From Paenibacillus mendelii (GTDB lineage: Bacteria; Bacillota; Bacilli; Paenibacillales; Paenibacillaceae), in assembly GCF_024498075.1 (NCBI RefSeq), contig NZ_JANHOF010000021.1, positions 20,665 to 84,664 on the forward strand: a DNA stretch of 64,000 bases. Reading direction: 5' to 3'. The notes under the pieces are model-generated. The model was given only the letters and a program-made list of their open reading frames with translations, had not been told where the DNA came from and searched no databases. Positions 7,395 through 15,299 of the stretch are shown piece by piece (the first letter of the stretch is position 1; each line of letters opens with the position of its first letter). A program made the translations under genes and the position numbers.

Positions 7395-10097
7395 ATGACA
7401 ATATTCAAGAAAGCGGTTCTGCCAATCATCTGTCTGACGCTGATGTGGATGGTTCCGATTGTTTCGGTGCCGGCCGCCGACGCAGCAGAGAGCGGGACAA
7501 GCCCGTACCTGATTTTGCCGGATAACAGCAGGCTGCCGATCGAGGCAATTAATGCCGAGCGCGTTCCGGAGGGGATTACGTTGTATACCGGAAGCAATGA
7601 AATGGACTATACGGCTCCATTCGGAGAGGGGACGGCGGAATATATCGTATCGGAGGGAATCGTGCTGGAAATCAACCGGACAGGCGATCAAGGGACCTAT
7701 ATTCCATTCAACAATTATGTCATCTCCGCTTCGGGAACGGCCGAAGAGAAGCTGCGGGCACTAGCGGCGGGAGACGCCGTTGCGCTGGAGAATGTCGCGA
7801 TCGACCGGGAGCCAAGCCGGTATGCAGTCGTTGACGGTGAACGAATTGCGATCACCAAGACGAACGCCTTCCGGGATGAAGGAGACGTTGTGCTCTTCGA
7901 CTCCGCCTTCGGCCCGTACACGAATACGAATCCGTGGGGGCTGGAGCTCGTCATCGAGGGAGGCTTCATAACCGGCATTGCGCGGTTCGATACGAAGACG
8001 CCTAATAATTCGGCCATTCCGGAAGGGGGAGCCGTGCTCTCCGTACAAGCCGGCTCGCCATCCTTTGCCGGGCTGAATGCCAAGATCGGGAACGGGACGA
8101 TCCGTCAAGGGGATGCCGTCCGGCTTGTGGTCAGACAGGAGACGCATCTGGCGAGCAAGACAGGATACGACGCTTTGGATCCGAAGGTAAAGGCGGATAA
8201 TCCGGGCGGTTGGGACGAGGCCAACGATAGGCCCTACGACGGGTTCCGCGGCGCGGATCAGCTGATCGTGTATACCTCTTCATACGGTAATGCGATGACG
8301 GGCACCAATCCTTGGGGGTATGAAGTCGTCGTGGACGAGAATAATCAGATCGTCGCGGCAGGCGGCAACAATTCGGCGATTCCGGAGAACGGATTTGTGC
8401 TTTCTGGACATGGCATCAAGGCGGAATGGCTGAAGATCTACGCCAAATTTAGCGCTACCGTGACGCTCGACCGAAGCGGCAACGAATTGATCATCGCGCT
8501 TACACCGCAATCTTATCTCAAGCGTGCCGATTTCCGGATCGGCAACGTCAAACGGATGCTGGCAGAGTCAAAAGCGTCTTTCCTGGACGTCCCCTATGCC
8601 GAGATTGAACGGAAGATCGGACAGGCGGAAGGGAACAGAGAAACGATTAAGGCGCTGATCGAGAGCCGGTCTTACGATGAAATGGCTGTTAAGACCGCCG
8701 AGCTGGATGCGTTAATCGATGAGATCGGGAATTTGAATCTGGAATCCCGCAAAGTGGAGCATCGCGCCATCTGGATTCGTCCGCTCGAGACAAGTGTCGA
8801 AGAAGTCCGGGAGCATCTGACGAAGATCGCGGATGCGAATCTGAATCAGGTCTATGTGGAAGCCTGGTGGAACGGGTATACCATCTATCCGTCGGATAAT
8901 CCGCTTGCTCCTCATAATCCGATTTATAACGGCTTCGACGTGCTTGACGCTTATCTTGATGTCGCCGAAGAGCTCGGCCTGGAGGTACACGCCTGGGTCG
9001 AAAACGCCTTTCTGGAAGGCAACAAGCTGGAGGAAAAGCCGGAATGGTCGATGATCCGCCGCGATGGCGCGGACTACTGGCAAGTCGACGGCCATACGTT
9101 TTATTGGATCAATCCCGCTCTGCCGGAAGTGCGGCAGTTTATTACGGAGCTTTATACGGACATGGTCAGCCGCTACCCGGTCGACGGCTTGCACCTGGAT
9201 TACATCCGGTATCCGGACAACTATGGGACCGACATCGACTATGGCTACGACGAATATACCCGTACGCAGTTCATGGATGCGTATAAGACGAATAGCGATC
9301 CGCTCGGCCTGTATCCGGGCGATGAACTGTGGCCGGAATGGCAGCAATTCCGAATGGATATTATAACGGGTTTTGTCGGTAAGCTCGTTCCGGATTTGAA
9401 AGCGGTCCGTCCGGAGCTGGCGATCAGCGCGGCGGTGTACTCGGATTTCTACAAGCAGCCGGAATTTAAGCTGCAGGAAGCCGGTCTGTGGCTTCAGCGC
9501 GGCTATCTGGATAATGTTTTCCCGATGTCGTACAAGCTGGACGCACCCGCCGTTGTTCACGACGCCGAGGAAACATTGAAGCTGGCCGGCAATAAATCGT
9601 ATGTCACGATGGGCTTGGGACCGCAAGCCAGGGTCGCGAAGCCGGTCGTCGTGCAGCAGGCCGCTCTGACCCAGAAGCTAGGCACTTCAGGCAGCGCTTA
9701 CTTCGAATTCATATCGTATTTCGGCGACCGGTACGACGAGCCGCTCAAGCAGGGGTTATACCGCGATAAGGCGATCGTGCCCTTCAGCCAGCCAGGCTTG
9801 TCCGTCAAGACACTGCTTGCAGATCTCGTACGCAAAATCGACGCAATCTATGTGCCGAATGGAGGTATGTCGGACGGTAGATCATACGAGAAAATGTTGA
9901 AACCGCTAATCAACCGACTTCAGGAAAACAATACGATCGACCAGCGGGCGGCCAAGCTCGACCGCGAGCTGGCACAGATTGCGTCGGCACTGGATGGCGA
10001 TTCTTCCGTCAACACACAGGTAAAATCGCGTATGAAGACCGATTTGGAGTATGCGCAGCATATCATTCGTATCTATAATAGCAAACGCGGCGAATAG
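7395..10097 (+). CDS. secreted GHL10/DUF187-type family 10 glycosylhydrolase
   Basis: About 900 residues. The ATG at 7395 is chosen over an in-frame TTG at 7377 because GGAGGT (7384-7389) sits at the right distance. A signal peptide (about residues 1-30, ending PAADA) exports it. Residues about 165-345 contain two similar modules, each with a TNPWG-E/Y motif followed by NNSAIPE-G. From about residue 455 comes the GHL10 barrel: HRAIWIRPLE, LNQVYVEAWWNG, GLEVHAWVENAF, VDGLHLDYIRYPDNYGTDID. It lacks an S-layer or LPXTG anchor. The family is thought to cleave glycans outside the cell; the exact substrate is unknown. It appears to be a single-gene transcript. Confidence 0.85.
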   Translation: MTIFKKAVLPIICLTLMWMVPIVSVPAADAAESGTSPYLILPDNSRLPIEAINAERVPEGITLYTGSNEMDYTAPFGEGTAEYIVSEGIVLEINRTGDQGTYIPFNNYVISASGTAEEKLRALAAGDAVALENVAIDREPSRYAVVDGERIAITKTNAFRDEGDVVLFDSAFGPYTNTNPWGLELVIEGGFITGIARFDTKTPNNSAIPEGGAVLSVQAGSPSFAGLNAKIGNGTIRQGDAVRLVVRQETHLASKTGYDALDPKVKADNPGGWDEANDRPYDGFRGADQLIVYTSSYGNAMTGTNPWGYEVVVDENNQIVAAGGNNSAIPENGFVLSGHGIKAEWLKIYAKFSATVTLDRSGNELIIALTPQSYLKRADFRIGNVKRMLAESKASFLDVPYAEIERKIGQAEGNRETIKALIESRSYDEMAVKTAELDALIDEIGNLNLESRKVEHRAIWIRPLETSVEEVREHLTKIADANLNQVYVEAWWNGYTIYPSDNPLAPHNPIYNGFDVLDAYLDVAEELGLEVHAWVENAFLEGNKLEEKPEWSMIRRDGADYWQVDGHTFYWINPALPEVRQFITELYTDMVSRYPVDGLHLDYIRYPDNYGTDIDYGYDEYTRTQFMDAYKTNSDPLGLYPGDELWPEWQQFRMDIITGFVGKLVPDLKAVRPELAISAAVYSDFYKQPEFKLQEAGLWLQRGYLDNVFPMSYKLDAPAVVHDAEETLKLAGNKSYVTMGLGPQARVAKPVVVQQAALTQKLGTSGSAYFEFISYFGDRYDEPLKQGLYRDKAIVPFSQPGLSVKTLLADLVRKIDAIYVPNGGMSDGRSYEKMLKPLINRLQENNTIDQRAAKLDRELAQIASALDGDSSVNTQVKSRMKTDLEYAQHIIRIYNSKRGE

Positions 10098-10264
10098 GTG
10101 TTCTGGCAATGAGGGGCCGTCTCTCACATCATAGCGCCGGGCTGATACTATCGTATTTCCTCGAGCATAATGTTTTTGGAAGGATGGGGTAGCCGCACTA
10201 TTAATCCATAACAGGTTGATCTTGCCGTACTGCCTCAGAATTGGGACTACTTGGCGTTTACATG

Positions 10265-10298
10265 AACCACTATCTCGCTATTTGGGATGGTGGTTTTT
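10265..10298 (+). terminator. rho-independent terminator candidate
   Basis: An 11-bp stem (AACCACTATCT pairing with GGATGGTGGTT, with G-U pairs) is followed by TTTTT. It is about 170 bases after the glycosylhydrolase stop, so it could end that transcript. Confidence 0.6.
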
Positions 10299-10350
10299 CA
10301 ACGCAATAAGTATCGAAATCAGGAGGGGTCTCACTAACCAATTAACGGTT

Positions 10351-10536
10351 CTATCTGAAACCCGCGTCATACAAGTGTTTGAGTACATTGAGTTCGAGAT
10401 AAGCCTGCTTGATTTCTTTAGATAGTTGATCTTGTGACAAGCGTTGTTCTATCATCTTTTTGCTAAGGGTTCCTCCACTTTTCTGTAATTGTTTAATTTG
10501 ATTAAAAATCTCATCCGCACTCATGTTCACTTCCAT
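10351..10536 (-). CDS. small hypothetical protein
   Basis: A 61-residue, mostly helical, charged protein (SADEIFNQIKQLQKSGG, then KKMIEQRLSQDQLSKEIKQA). The ATG at 10536 has a well-placed TTGGAGG six bases upstream, the main reason to believe it is a real gene. The opening resembles the start of a short Bacillota domain of unknown function, but the later part does not, so it may be truncated. It is transcribed away from the Fur-controlled operon. No function is assigned. Confidence 0.5.
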   Translation of the reverse strand: MEVNMSADEIFNQIKQLQKSGGTLSKKMIEQRLSQDQLSKEIKQAYLELNVLKHLYDAGFR

Positions 10537-10662
10537 TTTCAGCCTCCAAGGGGTTCATGTATAGTTTTTCCCGTGATGCAGGGTGGATAGAAATATTTCA
10601 AATTTCTACCTATTTCTGCCCACAACAATTTACACAGGAAATTACCGAGCTGCCGTAATGCG

Positions 10663-10711
10663 AGAAGGGGCTCTCCATCAGGCCTAAGACCTGTGGAGGG
10701 CCTTCTTCTAA
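10663..10711 (+). terminator. hairpin, possible terminator
   Basis: AGAAGGGGCTCTCCA pairs with TGGAGGGCCTTCTTCT around a loop of about 16 bases; a short T/C-rich tail follows. It separates the small minus-strand gene from the Fur-controlled promoter and may insulate it. Confidence 0.4.
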
Positions 10712-10777
10712 TGTCACCATATCATTCCATATTCGTACAAAAATTTGTCATAGGAGCAATATAAAAATATATTCTAA

Positions 10778-10807
10778 TTGATATTGATAATTATTATCAG
10801 TTATAGT
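10778..10807 (+). promoter_or_regulatory. promoter overlapped by a perfect Fur box
   Basis: TGATAATTATTATCA at 10785-10799 is an exact 7-1-7 inverted repeat equal to the Bacillus Fur-box core. It lies inside the spacer of a sigma-A promoter: -35 TTGATA at 10778-10783 and -10 TATAGT at 10802-10807 (18-bp spacing). The box differs from Zur (TCGTAAT half-site) and PerR (TTATAAT half-site) consensus. Fur bound to iron would block the polymerase, so the operon starting at 10847 should be switched on in iron limitation. Confidence 0.85.
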
Positions 10808-10846
10808 ATTATCAATCACAGAATAAATAACAAGGAGTGTTCTTTG

Positions 10847-11371
10847 ATGACAACCATTCAAGTAAAGGATATAAAAGAAGTTTTGACCTTGCAATTTTCA
10901 GAGCTGCGCAATTACCACGGCAGTTTGGCACTTATGGCTATTGGAGTAGGTTTTCGTGTCTTGCAGGCGGCTTTCAAGGAACTATATGGCAATGAAGCGC
11001 CAGACAGAAAGAGCCTTTCCGTTCGCTCGGGTCATGCCGGTCCGGGGTTTCGCGATGCCTTCGAATATGTAACGAGAGCTGTTACGAGAGGCGCATATAC
11101 AGTGGATATTGACTATCCGGTTGCGCAATATGATCCATACCGCGTGCAATCCTATGCTTATGTTATTTCTGATGATAAAGGTGTTTCTGTAGAAGTTTCA
11201 CTGAAGGAAGACTTTTTGCCGGCAAAATTTTATGAGTATCTGAAAAAAGGCAGAGAAGAAACGATGACTCTTGAGGAGCTCGAGGATAATGAGAAGTTGA
11301 AAGGCATTCTGTGTGAACGCGCACTTGCACTCCCTCAGGATGAGCTGCTCGAGGTTAAACGTTTGTCATGA
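10847..11371 (+). CDS. FmdE-like protein, first gene of Fur-controlled operon
   Basis: A 174-residue cytoplasmic protein. ATG 10847 has AAGGAG 10 bases upstream; an in-frame ATG at 10778 lies inside the promoter and cannot be used. The sequence (FSELRNYHGSLALMAIGVGF, then SVRSGHAGPGFRDAFEYVTR) recalls the FmdE-type fold, in which an HGH-x-CPG loop and a Cys-x-x-D motif normally bind metal; here the cysteines are replaced. Assignment to FmdE is tentative. The stop overlaps the next start (ATGA). Its position suggests a role in handling an imported iron compound, perhaps reductive or hydrolytic release, but nothing in the sequence proves this. Confidence 0.6.
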   Translation: MTTIQVKDIKEVLTLQFSELRNYHGSLALMAIGVGFRVLQAAFKELYGNEAPDRKSLSVRSGHAGPGFRDAFEYVTRAVTRGAYTVDIDYPVAQYDPYRVQSYAYVISDDKGVSVEVSLKEDFLPAKFYEYLKKGREETMTLEELEDNEKLKGILCERALALPQDELLEVKRLS

Positions 11372-12021
11372 GTCCATTCACGCAGCAATCAGCTGATTAC
11401 CTGCTGTTAGATTCAGGGGCAGCCTTTAGTGGAACTTCTGTACATAGCGGCCAGGCAGATTCAATGACGAAGGTGCTCGACCAATATGATCTTGTCAGCT
11501 ATGACTTGGAGAATGCGAATCATAAAATTCTTGTCATTGATGAGTTTATTGATCAGGAGCTTATGGTCGAGCAGAAGGACAAAATCAAAGCATTCCTGGA
11601 TCGAGGAAACATTGTGTTTTTCGCTGGACATTTGTTCAGAGAGTGGATACCGGGTGCTTCGATGTTTGTACCGAAAACCGTGACGAGCTATCTCGATTAT
11701 GTGGTGACGATTCTGGATCATCCCATCTTTGATGGTGTGAAATCGGAAGATATTACGTACAACCGGGGCGTTGCAGGATTTTTCAGCAGAGGCCATCATC
11801 CGATGCCGGAGGGAGCTGAAGTATTGTTGGAGCTGCCTGGTGGAGTTCCAATCACGTATATTGACCGAACCAGCACGAGAGGAACGATACTGCTGCACGC
11901 GGGACGTAATCTGTTGAAAAGTCGCGAGACCGGCAATTCATCAGGCAGAATCAGGGAGCAGCTCTACAAGTGGTTGATTGAAGAGCATGCGGCGATTCGA
12001 ATGAGAGAGGTGCGAGCATGA
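11368..12021 (+). CDS. uncharacterised GATase-like Rossmann protein A
   Basis: A 217-residue soluble protein with a flavodoxin/class-I-amidotransferase-like pattern: a strand-helix start, KILVIDEFID, then IKAFLDRGNIVFFAGHLFREW. It has no signal peptide or membrane segment. No nucleophilic Cys elbow (G-x-C-x-G) is visible, so it is probably not an active amidotransferase. It is clearly related to the next gene: LDHPIFDGV here matches PDHDLFRYI there, and ITYIDRTSTRGTILLHAGRN matches ILYIDKVNTPGTLIMTTLD. The two may form a heterodimer. It overlaps both neighbours by 4 bases, so the operon is translationally coupled. The biochemical role is unknown. Confidence 0.7.
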   Translation: MSPFTQQSADYLLLDSGAAFSGTSVHSGQADSMTKVLDQYDLVSYDLENANHKILVIDEFIDQELMVEQKDKIKAFLDRGNIVFFAGHLFREWIPGASMFVPKTVTSYLDYVVTILDHPIFDGVKSEDITYNRGVAGFFSRGHHPMPEGAEVLLELPGGVPITYIDRTSTRGTILLHAGRNLLKSRETGNSSGRIREQLYKWLIEEHAAIRMREVRA

Positions 12022-12623
12022 GGAAGATTGCAGTCCTATATTCCGGAAGCGCCCATCAGCATCGTTCATTCACAGATCCGAGATTCGCACCTTATATTGT
12101 AGATCTGATCTATTTGCCGCGAATGACCGAGTATGATTTGGATGCTTATGATGTGCTTATTGTTCCTTCTCAGTTACATCAAGGACAAGTCACGGCCCAT
12201 AATAAGCGGCTCCATGATTTTCTAGCTCAAGGGAAGACAATTGTCGCCCTTGGCGCTCAGAATCAGAGCTGGTTTCCAGCCCATAACTGGGAAGCCCGTC
12301 CAGTCAATTTCTGGTGGTGGAGAGAGAAGGATGCGAGAAGCGGTCTTGAGCTTCACCAGCCCGATCATGATTTGTTCCGCTACATTACGCTAGAAGATGC
12401 AACCTGGCATTACCACGGTGTTTTCTTTCCGGATGGAGACGTTGAGACACTCATTAAACTAGAGAATGACGGTGCAATTTTATATATCGATAAGGTAAAT
12501 ACACCTGGCACATTAATCATGACAACACTCGATCCGGAATACCATTACGGCTCCTACTTTATGCCGGCTACGGAACGGTTTCTTAACGGCTTTATTCCCT
12601 GGTTGGCCACAGGAACGCTATAA
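12018..12623 (+). CDS. uncharacterised GATase-like Rossmann protein B
   Basis: A 201-residue soluble protein. It opens with a typical first strand (RKIAVLYSGSAHQHRS), then YDVLIVPSQLHQGQ, FLAQGKTIVALGAQNQSWFP and an aromatic/His-rich stretch (NFWWWREKD, WHYHGVFFP). This ThuA/amidotransferase-like layout is shared with the preceding gene, so the pair looks like an old tandem duplication. A metal or small-molecule site could be formed by the several His and Asp residues, but this is conjecture. The ATG overlaps the upstream stop (ATGA); 41 bases separate it from the binding-protein gene. Confidence 0.7.
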   Translation: MRKIAVLYSGSAHQHRSFTDPRFAPYIVDLIYLPRMTEYDLDAYDVLIVPSQLHQGQVTAHNKRLHDFLAQGKTIVALGAQNQSWFPAHNWEARPVNFWWWREKDARSGLELHQPDHDLFRYITLEDATWHYHGVFFPDGDVETLIKLENDGAILYIDKVNTPGTLIMTTLDPEYHYGSYFMPATERFLNGFIPWLATGTL

Positions 12624-12664
12624 AGTAACAGAGGACATACCTTCAGCAATAGGAGTGAAAGTAG

Positions 12665-14314
12665 ATGCGTACACCAAGTATTATGATTGCTATGCTATGT
12701 TTGGTGATGGCGGTAACTGCTTGCTCAAGCGGCAGCAGCAATACGACCGATAAGAAGAATGGCGCGGTGTCGACATCTTCCAATGATGCAGCCAAAAAGG
12801 CAGAGCAAGCGGCTGAAGGAACGGCTAAGACGGTCGATATGGTGAGAGTTGCTGGAAGTGATGTTGGTTACCCGTCCCCATTCGCATTCAGTCCTTCCGG
12901 TCCATTCGGTTATTTAAGAAACTCGCTGATCTTCGATACGTTAACGTGGAAGGATGATTCAGGTGTCATTCCATGGCTGGCGAAATCTTGGGAAATCTCC
13001 ACCGATGGCCTGACCTATACGTTTAAGCTGGAGGATGGCGTCAAGTGGCATGATGGCGAAGCCTTCACAGCGGATGATGTTGTCTTCAGCTTTAACTACT
13101 ACAAGACCTACCCGTTTAACTGGAACGGGGATATTGCTCAAATTAAATCGGTCGAGAAAATTGACGATTTGACCGTCGTGTTTCATATGAACAATTCATA
13201 TGCACCGATGTTGAGCGATCTTGTAGGTATTGTGCCGATCATACCGCAGCATATTTGGGAGCAGGTTACGAATCCGATTGAATATCGGGATGAGAAGGCT
13301 TTGGTTGGGACAGGTCCCTATCAACTGGCGGAATATGATGCTGCTGCAGGTCAATATTTGTTTAAAGCCAATGAGAACTTCTTCAAAGGCCAAGTCATCG
13401 TGAAGGAGCTTGCCTTCGTCTCGGCATCCGACAAATTACTTGCCCTGCAAAATGGCGAAATCGACGCTGCCTATACAACGAACTATGGCGATGTTCAAAC
13501 CATGGTGGATGGCGGATACAAATCGATTAAGAGTGAGCCGGCCGGTAGTATCGTGAGGCTTTCCTTTAACCTGGAGCATCCTCAATTAAGTGATAAACGA
13601 TTGCGCCAAGCCCTTGCTTACGCCATGGATCGTGCTGAAATATCCAGCAAAGTTTCCGGTGCGGAGCCAATGGTCGGCAATGCCGGCGTCGTGCCTACAG
13701 ATTCACCATGGTACAACAAGAATGTGAAGCAGTATGAGTACAACCTTCAGGAAAGTGAACGTATTCTTGATGAGCTTGGTTATGTAAAGAATGAGAAAGG
13801 GATTCGTGATGGATTGAAGCTCAGCTTGATGACCTCATCCAATAAGCAGGATTCCATTATGATTCAAGAAATGCTGAAGAAGGCTGGGATCGAGTTGAAC
13901 CTGGTTCACCTGGATTCGGCTGCCTTCACTGTGGCGCTTGGCGAGAATAAATATGATATGGTGCTCTCCGGTCATGTCGGAGCAAGCGGCGATCCGGATT
14001 TCTTACGACTGTGGTTCTCAGGTAAGGCAAGCAATATGTGGTCTGCACGTGGCAAGAGTCTTGATCTGGAGCAATTCCATGAGATTGCCAACCTGCAAAT
14101 GAAAGAAATGGACGAAACGAAGCGTCATGAGTATATCAACCAGCTGCAAGATATATTGGCCGAGGAGCTGCCTACTTTAGCCCTCTATCACCGTCCGTTC
14201 TACCACATCCATAATCCGAAAGTATTCGATTATTGGAAAAACACCTACGGCGGTATAGCAGATGGGATGCCGCTTTGGGAGAATAAGGTGTTTCTGATCG
14301 ATGTCAAACAATAA
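12665..14314 (+). CDS. Opp/Nik-type ABC transporter substrate-binding lipoprotein
   Basis: A 549-residue family 5 binding protein. Signal peptide with lipobox (VTAC, Cys20), then a Ser/Lys/Ala linker. Family signatures are present: TFKLEDGVKWHDGEAFTADDVVFSF (split as LEDGVKWHDGEAF and ADDVVFS), VGTGPYQLAEYD, and LRQALAYAMDRAEI. Family 5 proteins bind peptides, nickel complexes, heme or opine metallophores. Together with the Fur box, an iron-chelate ligand is the most economical guess. RBS AGGAGTG lies 9 bases before the ATG. The stop overlaps the permease gene by 14 bases. Confidence 0.85.
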   Translation: MRTPSIMIAMLCLVMAVTACSSGSSNTTDKKNGAVSTSSNDAAKKAEQAAEGTAKTVDMVRVAGSDVGYPSPFAFSPSGPFGYLRNSLIFDTLTWKDDSGVIPWLAKSWEISTDGLTYTFKLEDGVKWHDGEAFTADDVVFSFNYYKTYPFNWNGDIAQIKSVEKIDDLTVVFHMNNSYAPMLSDLVGIVPIIPQHIWEQVTNPIEYRDEKALVGTGPYQLAEYDAAAGQYLFKANENFFKGQVIVKELAFVSASDKLLALQNGEIDAAYTTNYGDVQTMVDGGYKSIKSEPAGSIVRLSFNLEHPQLSDKRLRQALAYAMDRAEISSKVSGAEPMVGNAGVVPTDSPWYNKNVKQYEYNLQESERILDELGYVKNEKGIRDGLKLSLMTSSNKQDSIMIQEMLKKAGIELNLVHLDSAAFTVALGENKYDMVLSGHVGASGDPDFLRLWFSGKASNMWSARGKSLDLEQFHEIANLQMKEMDETKRHEYINQLQDILAEELPTLALYHRPFYHIHNPKVFDYWKNTYGGIADGMPLWENKVFLIDVKQ

Positions 14315-15299
14315 TAAGTACTGGTCCTACTTCCTCGTACTATTATTCGTAATCATATTGAATTTTTGGCTTCCCCGGTTTTTACCGGGGGGGCCAGTTG
14401 AATATATTGCGGGCGGCGGTGAAGAAGGCGCTGTTTTTTTGACGGAAGCTCAGAAGGCTGCCATGCTTGAATACTACAATTTGAATGATTCTTTAGGCGA
14501 GCAGTTTGTTAAATATGTGAAGGGCATATTTACCTTTGATTTCGGCTTATCGATTAGTCATAAAGCTCCTGTATTTGATGTTATTATGGAGCGTCTGCCA
14601 TGGACCTTGCTTATTGTTGGCTTAGCGACTCTATTCTCGATTGTGATTGGGCTGCTGCTCGGATTATATTCGGCATGGCGTCATCCAAGCCGAGTCGATC
14701 GCAGTTTATTCCTTTCTATGCTTTGTCTAAGCTCGATTCCAGAATTTCTGCTCGGGATGATCCTGCTCATTACGTGTGCTGTCAAGTTAAAGTGGTTCCC
14801 GCTAAGCGGTGCGAAGACGGCTTTTCTTCGTTCTGACGGCTGGCTGGCTTCGGTGCTGGATATTGCCAATCACGCTGTTCTACCGGCATTGACGTTAACG
14901 ATCGGAAGTGTAGCGAGTCTGTATTTGCTCATGCGCAATGAATCGATCAGAGTGAAACAGGAGTCCTTCATTGAGTTCTCTTCAGCGAAGGGGATCGGGC
15001 CAAGAGCGATTGTAATGAAGCATATTGCGCGTAATGCTGCCTTACCACTGGTAACATTGATCATTATTCGGATGAGCGGATTACTTGCCGGCTCTATTCT
15101 GGTCGAGACGGTTTTTGCCTATCCGGGTGTTGGGAAGCTGCTTCAAGAGGCGATATTGGGCAGAGACTATCCGCTGTTGCATGGATTGTTCTTGCTCATG
15201 ACGTTATTCGTGCTGCTGCTGAATTTATTCGCCGATCTTATCTACCCTCGACTTGATCCGCGAATTAGACATGATGTGAATCGAGGTGAGGTAGCATGA
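14301..15299 (+). CDS. Opp/Nik-type ABC transporter permease 1 (DppB/NikB type)
   Basis: A 332-residue permease with an N-terminal helix, the FLPGGP motif after it, a large extracellular loop and five further helices. The EAA-like loop is FIEFSSAKGIGPRAIVMKHIARNA, with the usual ARNAALPLVTL and VETVFAYPGVGKLLQEAI motifs (each given in part). This is the full architecture of the DppB/NikB family. It starts inside the binding-protein gene and ends 4 bases inside the next, so expression is coupled. Confidence 0.88.
   Translation: MSNNNKYWSYFLVLLFVIILNFWLPRFLPGGPVEYIAGGGEEGAVFLTEAQKAAMLEYYNLNDSLGEQFVKYVKGIFTFDFGLSISHKAPVFDVIMERLPWTLLIVGLATLFSIVIGLLLGLYSAWRHPSRVDRSLFLSMLCLSSIPEFLLGMILLITCAVKLKWFPLSGAKTAFLRSDGWLASVLDIANHAVLPALTLTIGSVASLYLLMRNESIRVKQESFIEFSSAKGIGPRAIVMKHIARNAALPLVTLIIIRMSGLLAGSILVETVFAYPGVGKLLQEAILGRDYPLLHGLFLLMTLFVLLLNLFADLIYPRLDPRIRHDVNRGEVA

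Noticed and set aside
10785..10799. PerR or Zur box instead of Fur
   Set aside because: PerR prefers TTATAAT and Zur TCGTAAT half-sites; the half-site here is TGATAAT in both arms, the Fur form.
10778..10846. Longer N-terminus for the first Fur-operon gene
   Set aside because: The upstream in-frame ATG lies at the -35 box and before the -10 box, so it cannot be on the transcript; AAGGAG fits ATG 10847.
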